64,000 bases of DNA, from assembly GCF_001613085.1 (NCBI RefSeq), contig NZ_BDBR01000039.1, positions 1 through 64,000 of the forward strand, given 5' to 3'. The stretch is from Nocardia salmonicida NBRC 13393 (GTDB lineage: Bacteria > Actinomycetota > Actinomycetes > Mycobacteriales > Mycobacteriaceae). The notes below the pieces were generated by a model. That model had not been told where the DNA came from and did no database searches. It worked only from the letters and a program-made list of their open reading frames with translations. A program made the translations under genes and the position numbers. How positions within the stretch are numbered: the stretch's first letter is position 1; each line of letters begins with the position of its first letter. Below are positions 1-8,702 of this stretch, piece by piece.

Positions 1-262
1 CCGTCCTAGCGGTTGCCGGGCTTGCGCACCCGGCGACACCACCCATCCCCCTCGGCACACGCCACCTCCCCGAGACAGCACACTCCCGAGCGCCCTGCAT
101 CTCCACACCCACGCTTGGCCTCTGGCCCTCCCACCCACCCCGTGCTTGGCCGCTGCGGCCACCAGCCGCGCGACCAAGCATTCGGGACACACCTCCTGCA
201 CCTCTGTGAGATTCCAGGGGCGTCCGATTTCTGAGGGGCGCGGATCGCGCTATTCTTGGGCC
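1..262. other. Region upstream of traA, possible oriT
   Basis: No convincing gene is seen here. The reading frame of traA stays open upstream to a TTG at 146, but the residues before the ATG at 263 do not look like a relaxase N-terminus. A short hairpin (GCCGGG at 15-20, CCCGGC at 29-34) is followed by GACACC. MobF relaxases often have their nick site beside such a hairpin close to the relaxase gene, so this is a candidate oriT flank. That is inference from position only. Confidence 0.3.
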
Positions 263-3200
263 ATGATGTCCGGTCCGCACCCGCTTCATGCGGGCGACGG
301 CTACGAATACTTGACACGTCAAGTAGCGTCAGCTGATCGCGAGCGCGACCGTGCCCGAGACCTGACCGACTACTACACCGAACACGGAACCCCACCCGGA
401 CAGTGGTTCGGCAAAGGTGCAGCCGCGCTCGAAATGTCCGGCGAAGTCACCGAGCGGCAGATGCAGGCACTCTTCGGTGAAGGGCTTCACCCCGATGCAG
501 ACCGCATAATTGCGACAGCGCTGGACGAAGGGGCGAGCGCAGAGGAGGCCGTTCGTCGCGCGAAGCTTGGCGCGATGTACTCCGAGTTCACCTCGAAGAA
601 GACAGCGATCAGCGAGATCTACGATCGCCGCCTGGACGAGTGGATCGAGAAGAACCAGGCCCGACCGGGTCACGACGTGCGGATGGTTCTGCGAACTGAT
701 GCTGCACGCGAGTTCCTGCGCACTTCGCTGGGGCGCAAGCCCACCACCGAAGAGATCAATAACGCGCTCGCGATGGAGAAGAAGCAGTCGCAGCGCGCGG
801 TGGCCGGCTTCGACTGCGTGTTCACCCCGCCCAAGAGCTGGAGCGTTCTGTGGGGGTTGGCGGACGACGATCTTCGCCGCGAGCTCTACCAGATCCACAT
901 CGATTCTGTGCGAATCACGCTCGGCTGGGCCGAAGAACACTTCGCCCTGGCCCGCCGCGGCAAGGGCGGCCAGTTCCAGATCGACGCCGACGGACTGACG
1001 ATCGCCACGTTCGAGCACTACGACAACCGCACCGGCGACCCGAATCCGCACACCCACTGCGTCATCAGCACCAAAGTCTCGGCCGACATGCTCGACGCGC
1101 GCGGCGAACCCGTTCTCGATGAGAAGGGCCGCCCGAAGAAGAAGTGGACTTCACTGGATGCCCGCGCCTTCTTTGGTGGTGCGACGTCGATGAGCTGCAT
1201 GTACAACGCCGTGTCGATGGACCTCGCGAAGCGGCGAATCGGCTTCGAGTTCGTCGCCGAGGACCGCGGGCGTGGCAAGGAACCGGTGATGGAGATCGCC
1301 GATGTCCCGCGCGCCCTGCGCGACAAGTTTTCCCGGCGTCCCGACATCATTCGACGGACCGAGGAATTGGCTGCCGACTATCGGCAGCGGCACGGTCGCG
1401 ATCCTTCCAAGCGAATTCAGCACAAGCTCGCCCAGCAAGCCACTCTCGACACCCGCGATGCCAAGCCGGTGCCGAAGTCTCTGCGCGAGATGATCACCGA
1501 GTGGAACGAACGGGCCCAGACCTTGCTGGGTGGTCTTAGCGGCGCCCAGTTCGCGGCCCAGATCTTGCGCTGGCACAAGGACCCGGCGTCACGTCCATTC
1601 GACCCGGAGCGTGCCGCCGTATCCGTCGGTGTCGCGCTGGGCGGCAAGCTCGCGACCGTCTCGTCCGACCCGATCGTGCGCAGCAGGGCCATCGATGCCG
1701 AGCTGGCGAAGTTCGTTTGGCCGTCGCCGCGACGGCGAGACGACGCATGGTGGAAGATCGCTCAGCTGCTCGATCCACGCGCTGAGAACAATGCCCTCGA
1801 TGACATCGCCCGAGCACAGAAGGCGGCCAAGGATCGGGTCTACGACCGGGATGTTGTCGCGCGGGAGGTGCTGGAGAAGGTCTCCCGTCGGCGGGCGACG
1901 TGGAACGAAGCACACATCCGCGCCGCAGCGTTCGAGCGCGTCCAGCTGTGCGATTTCGACAGCGATGACGGGCTACTCAACGCCACCGAGGAGGTCGTAA
2001 GGAAGGTCCGCGACTCGCATTCGATCCTGATGACGATCGACCCGGACGAGCCGCCGAAGAAGTTGCAGCGCCGCAACGGCGAAGCGATGTACAACACCCT
2101 GCACATGACGACCGCGCTCTACACCTCACAGGCCGTTCTCGACGCCGAGGACTACGTTCGTGAGGCCGCACGGACTCCGACTGCCTACATTCTCACCCGC
2201 GCTGCCGTGGATGAGGCGATCGCCGAGATCGAACTCGCGGGCCAGGCAAAACACGGCCAGGACTTCCAACTCAACGCCGGACAGCGCAACATTGTGCGTC
2301 ATCTGTGCATGTCGGGCATGCAACATGACGTCGCCGTCGGGCCCGCCGGCGCGGGCAAAACCACTTCGATGGAAGCGGTCGTGCGTGCCTGGACGAAGGC
2401 CGGGCTAGAGGTGATCGCGCTGTCACCGCAGAAATCCGCCGCCGAAGTCTTGGCCGCAGACATCGGCGCGCCCGCCGCGACTATCGACAGCCTGTTGTAC
2501 CGAATGCGGAACAATCCCAGTGCCACCATCAGGCCCGGCACCATGATCCTGGTCGACGAAGCGGCGATGGCCAGCACCGCCCAGCTGCTCGAACTCCAGC
2601 AGATCGCCACCAAGTTCGGTGCCGTCGTACGCGCAGTCGGTGACCCTTACCAGCTCAGCGCTGTCGAGTCAGGCGGCCTGATGCGCCTGATCGCGAAGGA
2701 AACGAAAGCGCCCGTGCTGAGCACGGTTGTTCGCTTCACGACCGAGGGCGAGGACGAAGCCAGCCTGCATGTCCGCAACGGCGACCCGCTCGCGGCGTTC
2801 GACTGGTACACCGGGCAGGGCCGCATCACCTCCGGCATGACCGACGATCTGCGCGGCCAGATCCTGGCCGAGTACCTGGCCGACCGCACCGCCGGATCTC
2901 GCAGCCTCATGATGGCGGCCACCATCGCCGACGTCGCCTCGCTCAACGGCTCGGCTCAAGCTGCGCTCGGATTGGCAGGCGAGGTCTCCGTGAAGGGCCG
3001 ATCGCATGAGCTGTCCGACGGGCACCGCGGCCACGTCGGCGACACCATCGTCACCCGCAAGAACACCAACCATTTGCGGGTCACCGGTGGCATCCGCAAT
3101 GGCAGCTCCGTCGACAACGGGAACTTGTGGAAGATCACCAAGGTCCACAAGGACGGCTCTCTCACCGCCATCGGCGTCGGCCACAAGGGCAAGGTCAACT

Positions 3201-6200
3201 TGCCCGCCGACTACGTGAAGGACAACGTCGAACTCGGCTACGCGACGACCGTCCACCGTGCGCAGGGCATGACCGTCGACCGGGCGTACTTGTTGATGAA
3301 CAAGTCCCTCGGCCGTGCGCTGGCCTATGTCGGTTTGACCCGAGGGCGGCGGTGGAATGGGCTGTTTCTGGCCACCGATACGCTGCCCGACCCGGGTGTC
3401 GAGATTCAGCCGTTCGACGAGGACGAGGAACCGACCCAGCGCGATCTGTGGTTGCGAGTCATGGCCCGCGAAGACGACAACCTGACCGCTACAGAGATGC
3501 TGCGTGCCGAGCAGAAGCGGATGAGCGACCCCAAGCGCGCCCGTCTCATTTACGACGAAGCGACCGGCATGCTGGCTGCCGAACGCGCCCACTACCTCCT
3601 GGACCGGGCATTGCCGACTGTGTACTGGCGCGAAGTGAGCGCCAGCGCACACCTGCAATCGCTGATCGACACGATCGCGGTGGCCGATCACCACCGGCTC
3701 GACACCGAGGCGTTGGTGACCAGCATCGCCACCAACGACGATCGCGATCTCGGTGAATCCCTGGCCGAAGCCCGCGATCTCACCGCGGTGTTGCGTGCTC
3801 GCGCCGATGCGTGGATCCGCGACCATCTCAACCCGACGACATGCACGGTGACCGCCGATGTCGACTCCCTTGCCGCGACCCCACTCACCGACCACGACGC
3901 GCTTTTCGACAACATCCTCGCCACCAACACTGGCGCGGAAGTGATGGCGACCAGCGAGCGAGGCGCACGGTTCTACGCCGTGCGCGACGCCGAATTCGTC
4001 GGCGTGCCACCCGTCCCTCCGCGCCATGCGGGCATGGATGCCGAACTGGCCGACTTCGCTCAGCAGCTGCGTGCCAGGCTCGTCGGCGGCGTCGACGAGC
4101 CGCCGGCCGCGACACCGTCGCAGCGCGCGGAGGAGATCGAGAACTACGACCAAACCGTCGATCCCGAACTTCGCCGGGCGAAGATTCGCCGCGACTACGA
4201 AGCCTACGTCCGTGACCTCTCCCGCGACCGCGCCCGCTACCTGCTCGACCGCGCGCTGCCCATGGCGATCTCGCAGACGGTGGAGCGGTCGCGCGGGCAC
4301 AGCGATCTGCTCGACACGATCGGTCTCGCCGACGCCTACCGCCTCGACAGCGAGGCGATGGTCGCCGATATCACCAGCAACGGCGGCCGCGACGACGGCG
4401 AGAGCATTCTGGCCGCGCGCGACGCGGCCGGGCTGCTGCGTTTCCGCGCCGATGCGTGGATCCGCACGAACCTGGTCACCACGGCCGTCGACATGCCCGC
4501 GACCGCGACGATGGCGCTGGAGCCGGGCGTCGGTGTCGCCGCGCTCACTGCCTCGGCTGCGGCGACCAACCTCGGTGCCGATGTGCTGTCAATCGTGCCG
4601 CCATCCGGCAAGTTCCGGGCACTGACCGACCTGGGCTTGCCGCGCGGACTGCGACCGATCCCGCCCGAGCACCCCGGCATGGATACCGCCGTCGCCGACC
4701 ACGCCGACGAACTGCGTCGCCGTCTGCTCGACCTGCCCGAGGACGCTCCGGACTGGCGGACCCGCGCGGTCCGACACGACTACGCCGACGACGACAACGA
4801 GCCCGGCTTCGATGAATGGGATGCCTTTGCCGCGGCGACGACTACCGATCTGCCTTACCCGGAACTCGATGCCGGTGAGCGGGTCACCCGACTTCGCACC
4901 GAACTTGCTGCCGCTCGTGCACAGGCCGAGCTGCTGGCAGCCACGATCATGTCCGGCGAAAGCCCGCACGCCCTGGCGATCGAACCGATCCTCGAACTGG
5001 CGCGAATCCGCCGCGACGCCCTGTCCACACTGCTCATCGATGCGCGCGAGGCGCGGGAGATGTGGCAGGACGCTGACAGGGCCGCCGTCGATGCCGAAGA
5101 ACAGCTGCGTGACGTTCTCGACACCGACGAAGACGGAAGCGGCCGCGCAGATCTGGCGTGGATGCAGGACATCGTCGACTCCACGACCGACCCGACGGTG
5201 CGCGCGCAGCTCGGCGCCAAGCTCGACGAGTACCGCACTGCCCTCGACGCGACCGCGGCAGCGCGGCGTGACGCCGCGCGCGAACACGCCGAATCCACCC
5301 GGGCATGGGCCGAGCAGGTCCACACCGACTTGGAAACTGCGGAAGCCGCATTGGCCCGCGCAGCACAGAACACCAGCACGAGCGGCACCGGCGACCAGCA
5401 CGAGGTGATCGACGCACGCGACATCGAGTACCTGCGCAACTACGCCGACACCCTGGCCCTGGCGGACCTGGCCGCGGCCCGCGCGCAGGAGAGCCGACTG
5501 GCTGCTCAGCTGATGCGGGCGCGCAGCGCCGCGATCGAGGATCGGGTCAACGATCTGGGGATCAGTCGCGGCCAGGCCGCAGTCGACATCGACACCGAAT
5601 TCCAACCCACTGGTGAGCAGGTCGACGCCGCACTGGTCGGCGTGCTCGGACGCACCGCTCCGGCACGCGGGCCGGTGGCCACCGGCCGGCCCGATGCCGC
5701 GATGCTCGACACCGCAGTCCGGGCGGCGCGGCGCAGCATCGGCGATCTGGTCGCAGCCGTCGACAACGGTCTGACTCCGCCACCGATCGGCGACGAACCG
5801 ATCGCGGCGATGATCCGCACCCAGGCAGATCAACTCATGCCCTGGGCGATCGCCGCGCGCTCCGCCGCGCTCGACGCCGGACGAGCCGAGAGCACCGCAC
5901 AAGGCCTCGAAGGAGATCTGCAGCGCCTGGTGCAGCGCCAGGAGGCCAGCGATCCCTGGGCCGGCGAAGAACCGTTCGTCACCGCGCTGGTCGCCCAGAT
6001 CGACAGCCTCGATGAGAACTCCCCGCAGCGGGCCGCCTTGATGGCCATGCTCGACGAGTACCGAGCCACCGCCGCCGACTCCGCCGCGCTCGACGCCCGG
6101 GCCAAGCTCGTGGCAGCCGAGCACGCCGCCACCACCGCCCGCGCGGATGCCGAACGCCTGCGCGCGGCCGCCGACACTGCCGGTGCCGCCTACCAGGCCC

Positions 6201-6880
6201 GCCGCCGCGGCGACCAGCGCCCCGACGAGCCGGAACAGTCCGCGCCCGTCGACGAGCCCACGACCGGAGCCTCACCGGTCGCGACCCGCACGCGAACACC
6301 GGTCGACCCGGCGCTCGCCGAACCGATCGTGACCGCTGAGACACCGTTGAACGAGGCGGCCTCGGCGTACTTGCAGACGCTGGCACAGCACGGCCAGCCG
6401 GCGCCGGACAACCGTGATCGGCACGCCCCGAGATGGCTGCCCGCTCCCCCGCTGCCCGAGGACACTGCTCCGGCGGCTGCGGCCGCGCGCGATCAGTACG
6501 CGGCGATCACCGCCCGGACCATGTCATTGGGCGACGCGGCCGCCGACGATCAGCCGGACTGGACCGCCCATCTCGGCCCGATCCCACGTGGCGCGGCCGC
6601 ACAGGCGAGCTGGGTGGATCTGGCCGGGCAGGTCGCAGCCTGGCGCGAGCAGCACGCGATCACCGAGCACACCAGCGCACTGGGCCCGCGGCCGGACGAC
6701 CCGAATCACGCCCTGGTCTGGGACGAACTCACCACCCAGGTCGATCAGCAGCGCCGACGCACGGCCGAAGCCGCGCCCGATCGCGGCCGGATCGAGCGTG
6801 AGCGCCGCGACCGCGAAGCGAACCGGCCCCGGCCGATCACCCCCGACGCCCCCGATCGAGACCGCGGCATCGACATTTGA
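263..6880 (+). CDS. traA: TraA-like MobF relaxase-helicase
   Basis: This 2205-residue protein would nick oriT, stay covalently bound to the transferred strand and unwind the plasmid. The N-terminus has a tandem tyrosine pair (Y37, Y38) as candidate nicking residues and the relaxase three-histidine motif around H252, H263 and H265 in a DNxTGDPNPHTH context. A RecD/TraI-type helicase follows, with Walker A GPAGAGKT (K699), Walker B VDEAA (D765) and a late GYATTVHRAQG motif VI. The C-terminal half is acidic and helical, contains a tandem duplication of about 190 residues (3535-4743), and ends with a PDW...HLGP domain at 6551-6755 also found in two other proteins here. The ATG at 263 is preferred over an upstream TTG at 146 because the TrwC-like start (AGDGYEYLTRQV) follows it at once. 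The protein is longer than many actinobacterial TraA proteins because of the duplication. Its family is clear; the exact nick residue is inferred. Confidence 0.93.
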   Translation: MMSGPHPLHAGDGYEYLTRQVASADRERDRARDLTDYYTEHGTPPGQWFGKGAAALEMSGEVTERQMQALFGEGLHPDADRIIATALDEGASAEEAVRRAKLGAMYSEFTSKKTAISEIYDRRLDEWIEKNQARPGHDVRMVLRTDAAREFLRTSLGRKPTTEEINNALAMEKKQSQRAVAGFDCVFTPPKSWSVLWGLADDDLRRELYQIHIDSVRITLGWAEEHFALARRGKGGQFQIDADGLTIATFEHYDNRTGDPNPHTHCVISTKVSADMLDARGEPVLDEKGRPKKKWTSLDARAFFGGATSMSCMYNAVSMDLAKRRIGFEFVAEDRGRGKEPVMEIADVPRALRDKFSRRPDIIRRTEELAADYRQRHGRDPSKRIQHKLAQQATLDTRDAKPVPKSLREMITEWNERAQTLLGGLSGAQFAAQILRWHKDPASRPFDPERAAVSVGVALGGKLATVSSDPIVRSRAIDAELAKFVWPSPRRRDDAWWKIAQLLDPRAENNALDDIARAQKAAKDRVYDRDVVAREVLEKVSRRRATWNEAHIRAAAFERVQLCDFDSDDGLLNATEEVVRKVRDSHSILMTIDPDEPPKKLQRRNGEAMYNTLHMTTALYTSQAVLDAEDYVREAARTPTAYILTRAAVDEAIAEIELAGQAKHGQDFQLNAGQRNIVRHLCMSGMQHDVAVGPAGAGKTTSMEAVVRAWTKAGLEVIALSPQKSAAEVLAADIGAPAATIDSLLYRMRNNPSATIRPGTMILVDEAAMASTAQLLELQQIATKFGAVVRAVGDPYQLSAVESGGLMRLIAKETKAPVLSTVVRFTTEGEDEASLHVRNGDPLAAFDWYTGQGRITSGMTDDLRGQILAEYLADRTAGSRSLMMAATIADVASLNGSAQAALGLAGEVSVKGRSHELSDGHRGHVGDTIVTRKNTNHLRVTGGIRNGSSVDNGNLWKITKVHKDGSLTAIGVGHKGKVNLPADYVKDNVELGYATTVHRAQGMTVDRAYLLMNKSLGRALAYVGLTRGRRWNGLFLATDTLPDPGVEIQPFDEDEEPTQRDLWLRVMAREDDNLTATEMLRAEQKRMSDPKRARLIYDEATGMLAAERAHYLLDRALPTVYWREVSASAHLQSLIDTIAVADHHRLDTEALVTSIATNDDRDLGESLAEARDLTAVLRARADAWIRDHLNPTTCTVTADVDSLAATPLTDHDALFDNILATNTGAEVMATSERGARFYAVRDAEFVGVPPVPPRHAGMDAELADFAQQLRARLVGGVDEPPAATPSQRAEEIENYDQTVDPELRRAKIRRDYEAYVRDLSRDRARYLLDRALPMAISQTVERSRGHSDLLDTIGLADAYRLDSEAMVADITSNGGRDDGESILAARDAAGLLRFRADAWIRTNLVTTAVDMPATATMALEPGVGVAALTASAAATNLGADVLSIVPPSGKFRALTDLGLPRGLRPIPPEHPGMDTAVADHADELRRRLLDLPEDAPDWRTRAVRHDYADDDNEPGFDEWDAFAAATTTDLPYPELDAGERVTRLRTELAAARAQAELLAATIMSGESPHALAIEPILELARIRRDALSTLLIDAREAREMWQDADRAAVDAEEQLRDVLDTDEDGSGRADLAWMQDIVDSTTDPTVRAQLGAKLDEYRTALDATAAARRDAAREHAESTRAWAEQVHTDLETAEAALARAAQNTSTSGTGDQHEVIDARDIEYLRNYADTLALADLAAARAQESRLAAQLMRARSAAIEDRVNDLGISRGQAAVDIDTEFQPTGEQVDAALVGVLGRTAPARGPVATGRPDAAMLDTAVRAARRSIGDLVAAVDNGLTPPPIGDEPIAAMIRTQADQLMPWAIAARSAALDAGRAESTAQGLEGDLQRLVQRQEASDPWAGEEPFVTALVAQIDSLDENSPQRAALMAMLDEYRATAADSAALDARAKLVAAEHAATTARADAERLRAAADTAGAAYQARRRGDQRPDEPEQSAPVDEPTTGASPVATRTRTPVDPALAEPIVTAETPLNEAASAYLQTLAQHGQPAPDNRDRHAPRWLPAPPLPEDTAPAAAAARDQYAAITARTMSLGDAAADDQPDWTAHLGPIPRGAAAQASWVDLAGQVAAWREQHAITEHTSALGPRPDDPNHALVWDELTTQVDQQRRRTAEAAPDRGRIERERRDREANRPRPITPDAPDRDRGIDI
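3535..4743 (+). repeat. Tandem protein duplication inside TraA
   Basis: Two copies of a segment of about 190 codons lie in tandem, at 3535-4095 and 4172-4743. Both contain YLLDRALP, then a helix ending in DTI.(V/L)AD..RLD(T/S)EA(L/M)V, then RADAWIR, then a P(P/E)..HPGMD- or HAGMD-type segment followed by an acidic helix. Similarity is clear in the protein but the DNA has diverged, so this is an old duplication. The role is unknown. Confidence 0.75.
6551..6755 (+). other. PDW-HLGP shared domain, copy 1 (TraA C-terminus)
   Basis: About 65 residues with the pattern PDW-x3-HLGP-x-P, then W...A.QVA.WREQH.IT, then LGPRP and a final amphipathic helix. The same pattern ends the giant methylase-helicase (17211-17420) and lies in the N-terminal half of a membrane protein (32251-32453). 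Related sequence is familiar at the C-termini of actinobacterial MobF relaxases; a role in T4SS recruitment is inference. Confidence 0.7.
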
Positions 6881-6915
6881 CCGGCGTCATGGCGGTGAGC
6901 CGCAGAAATAGCAAT

Positions 6916-6967
6916 GCCCCGGGTGGCGTGATGTACAGCAAGCTGTACATCAGAGGCGCCCCGGGGC
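6916..6967. terminator. Long hairpin between convergent genes
   Basis: A perfect palindrome with 11-bp arms and a 2-bp centre (TGATGTACAGC-AA-GCTGTACATCA, 6929-6952) is extended by imperfect GC-rich arms GCCCCGGG / CCGGGGC. It lies between traA (ends 6880) and the convergent gene that ends at 7029, so a bidirectional terminator is the simplest reading. There is no T-run. A protein-binding site is an alternative. Confidence 0.6.
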
Positions 6968-7028
6968 GAATGCGGATAACGCTATCAGGCCGGCGGGCAG
7001 GCGGGCAACGAGTTTTCGATGCGGGCGC

Positions 7029-8279
7029 CTACTCAGGACGGGCGCGGACCCGGTGGAATCGCCGTTGGATCAACAGGGATTCGATGTGGTGGTCCATCTG
7101 CCTGCACAGCTCGATGGCGAATTCGCTGCGCTCGTAGCTCTCGACGATCGTGTACGTGATCTGCTCATTGTCACGCGAATAGCCGAAGGACGTGCCCGGG
7201 GCCGTGGTGGTGACCTCGGTGATCAGCTCGGGGCGCAGCCCGATTTCCAGCGTAGGAGAGCCGCCGAAGAGATCGATGATCTCGGCGGCATCGGGCAGCC
7301 AGATCAACGCGGGCGGCTGTTCGGCATCGTCATGAATCCAGCTGACCGTCAGGGGCTCTGAGCCATCCGCCCGAGATACCCGCGTGCTGATCTCGGCGGT
7401 GCAGTGCTGGGCACGGTGGCCGAGCCCGGTGAGCATCGTGACGATGAAATAGCTGGCGAACCAAGGAGACCGCAGGATCGGGTTGCCCCGGACGTGGCCT
7501 ATCCATTCGTAGGTGCTGAATTCGAGCGCGTCGTGCAGGTGCTTGTGCTCGCGGGCACGCAGCTCGAAGGAGAAGTTTCGGAACGGCCGGAACTGCTGAT
7601 TGAACGCCCGAATGTCTGCGACCCGGCGTGTGATTCGCGACCACCATCCCCGCGCGACCGGCTCGTCCTCGCCGGCGTCGGATTCATCTGCGGCCGGGTC
7701 GGTGAACGACAGCGTCATCTCGGTGCGTTTGCCGCCACCGGGGGTGATGGTCGACCGCGTGGTCACCGACCCACCGCGGCTGCGCTGCAACTCGTCGAAG
7801 ACTTCGCCGATCCCGGACATGACGAGGTCCTGCTGTCGGTCGGTGAGATAGTTGCTCAACCGCGCCAGCGCCGCGATCACCGGTCGTGCGGGGTCGGTCT
7901 CGTCCTGCGGTGTCGCGAGCCCGGCGAGCATGGCCGTGCCCGCCTTGTCGTAGTCGGCCAGGCGTTGCGGGAACGATGCGGTGAGTGTGTCCACCCCGAC
8001 GTGCCACAGCTCGAACGGCGGTGTCGCGCCCCCGAGCAGTTCCGGGTCGGGTCCGTCGGGCCCGCACGCATCACAGAATTCGCGAACGGCGCTGCACGCC
8101 TCACCAATTGCGCCTCTCCACGTCTGGAACGGGCGGCTCAGTGCGGGCATCGCGTCCGGGCCCGGTGGCAGCGTGGCCGCGGTCGTGAACACTTCCTCGG
8201 CGGCCTGCTGTGCGGCATCGAACAGTCGTAGGGCTTTGTCCAAGGCTGATTGCTGTGCGGCGCACGCTGATTCGGACAC
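7029..8279 (-). CDS. Unknown protein, 416 aa
   Basis: I do not recognise this protein. It looks soluble, with an alanine-rich helical N-terminal half and a C-terminal half rich in aromatic residues (RPFRNFSFELRAREHKHLH, then WIGHVRGNP). There is no signal peptide or clear membrane segment. The start is taken as the GTG at 8279 because AGGGAGGGAACC lies just upstream; the frame is open to 8426 but the extra residues look non-coding. It converges with traA and is divergent from the giant methylase-helicase locus, with the double palindrome at 8499-8539 in the shared upstream region. Confidence 0.75.
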   Translation of the reverse strand: MSESACAAQQSALDKALRLFDAAQQAAEEVFTTAATLPPGPDAMPALSRPFQTWRGAIGEACSAVREFCDACGPDGPDPELLGGATPPFELWHVGVDTLTASFPQRLADYDKAGTAMLAGLATPQDETDPARPVIAALARLSNYLTDRQQDLVMSGIGEVFDELQRSRGGSVTTRSTITPGGGKRTEMTLSFTDPAADESDAGEDEPVARGWWSRITRRVADIRAFNQQFRPFRNFSFELRAREHKHLHDALEFSTYEWIGHVRGNPILRSPWFASYFIVTMLTGLGHRAQHCTAEISTRVSRADGSEPLTVSWIHDDAEQPPALIWLPDAAEIIDLFGGSPTLEIGLRPELITEVTTTAPGTSFGYSRDNEQITYTIVESYERSEFAIELCRQMDHHIESLLIQRRFHRVRARPE

Positions 8280-8498
8280 GCTGTGGGTTCCCTCCCTGAC
8301 TTGCTGGGACGTTCTTCCGCGTGTGGGCCTTGAAGTTCCGTCCGCAGGTCTGCGTGGGGAAACTACACGACTCGGGTCAGGCGGTGCCTGATGTGGTGCT
8401 GGGGCGTGAAGCTGGTCGACCTGCATGCGGAAGCGGGGCCGCGTTCACGGCTCCACCGTCAAGGGAAACACAGACCGCTACCCTCCCGCAATCCGACG

Positions 8499-8539
8499 CG
8501 ATCAAATATGATCGCTAGATATACGATCAAAAGTGATCG
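8499..8539. promoter_or_regulatory. Tandem CGATCA-N4-TGATCG operator candidates
   Basis: Two perfect 16-bp palindromes, CGATCA-AATA-TGATCG (8499-8514) and CGATCA-AAAG-TGATCG (8524-8539), have centres 25 bp apart in the region of about 420 bp between divergent genes. The second is followed directly by TGTAACG. The AT-rich block in a GC-rich setting looks like a promoter with operators. Related copies occur at 39341, 46306 and 53051. The cognate regulator is unknown. The rest of the 8280-8637 gap shows no gene. Confidence 0.65.
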
Positions 8540-8702
8540 TGTAACGAAGGGTGCCCAGATGGTGCCCGGGGCCCTGGCGGGTGGTGAGACCCGCCAGGGC
8601 CTGGTAGCCGGAACAAAAGGAGAGAGGAGTCCCGGCCATGGCAAACGATAGCGACGACAACATGCGCGGGCGTCGAGGCGAGCCGTGCGAGGGGAGGACA
8701 AT

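Noticed and set aside
2669..4300. 543-codon minus-strand frame inside traA
   Set aside because: Antisense shadow of the conserved helicase and C-terminal region.
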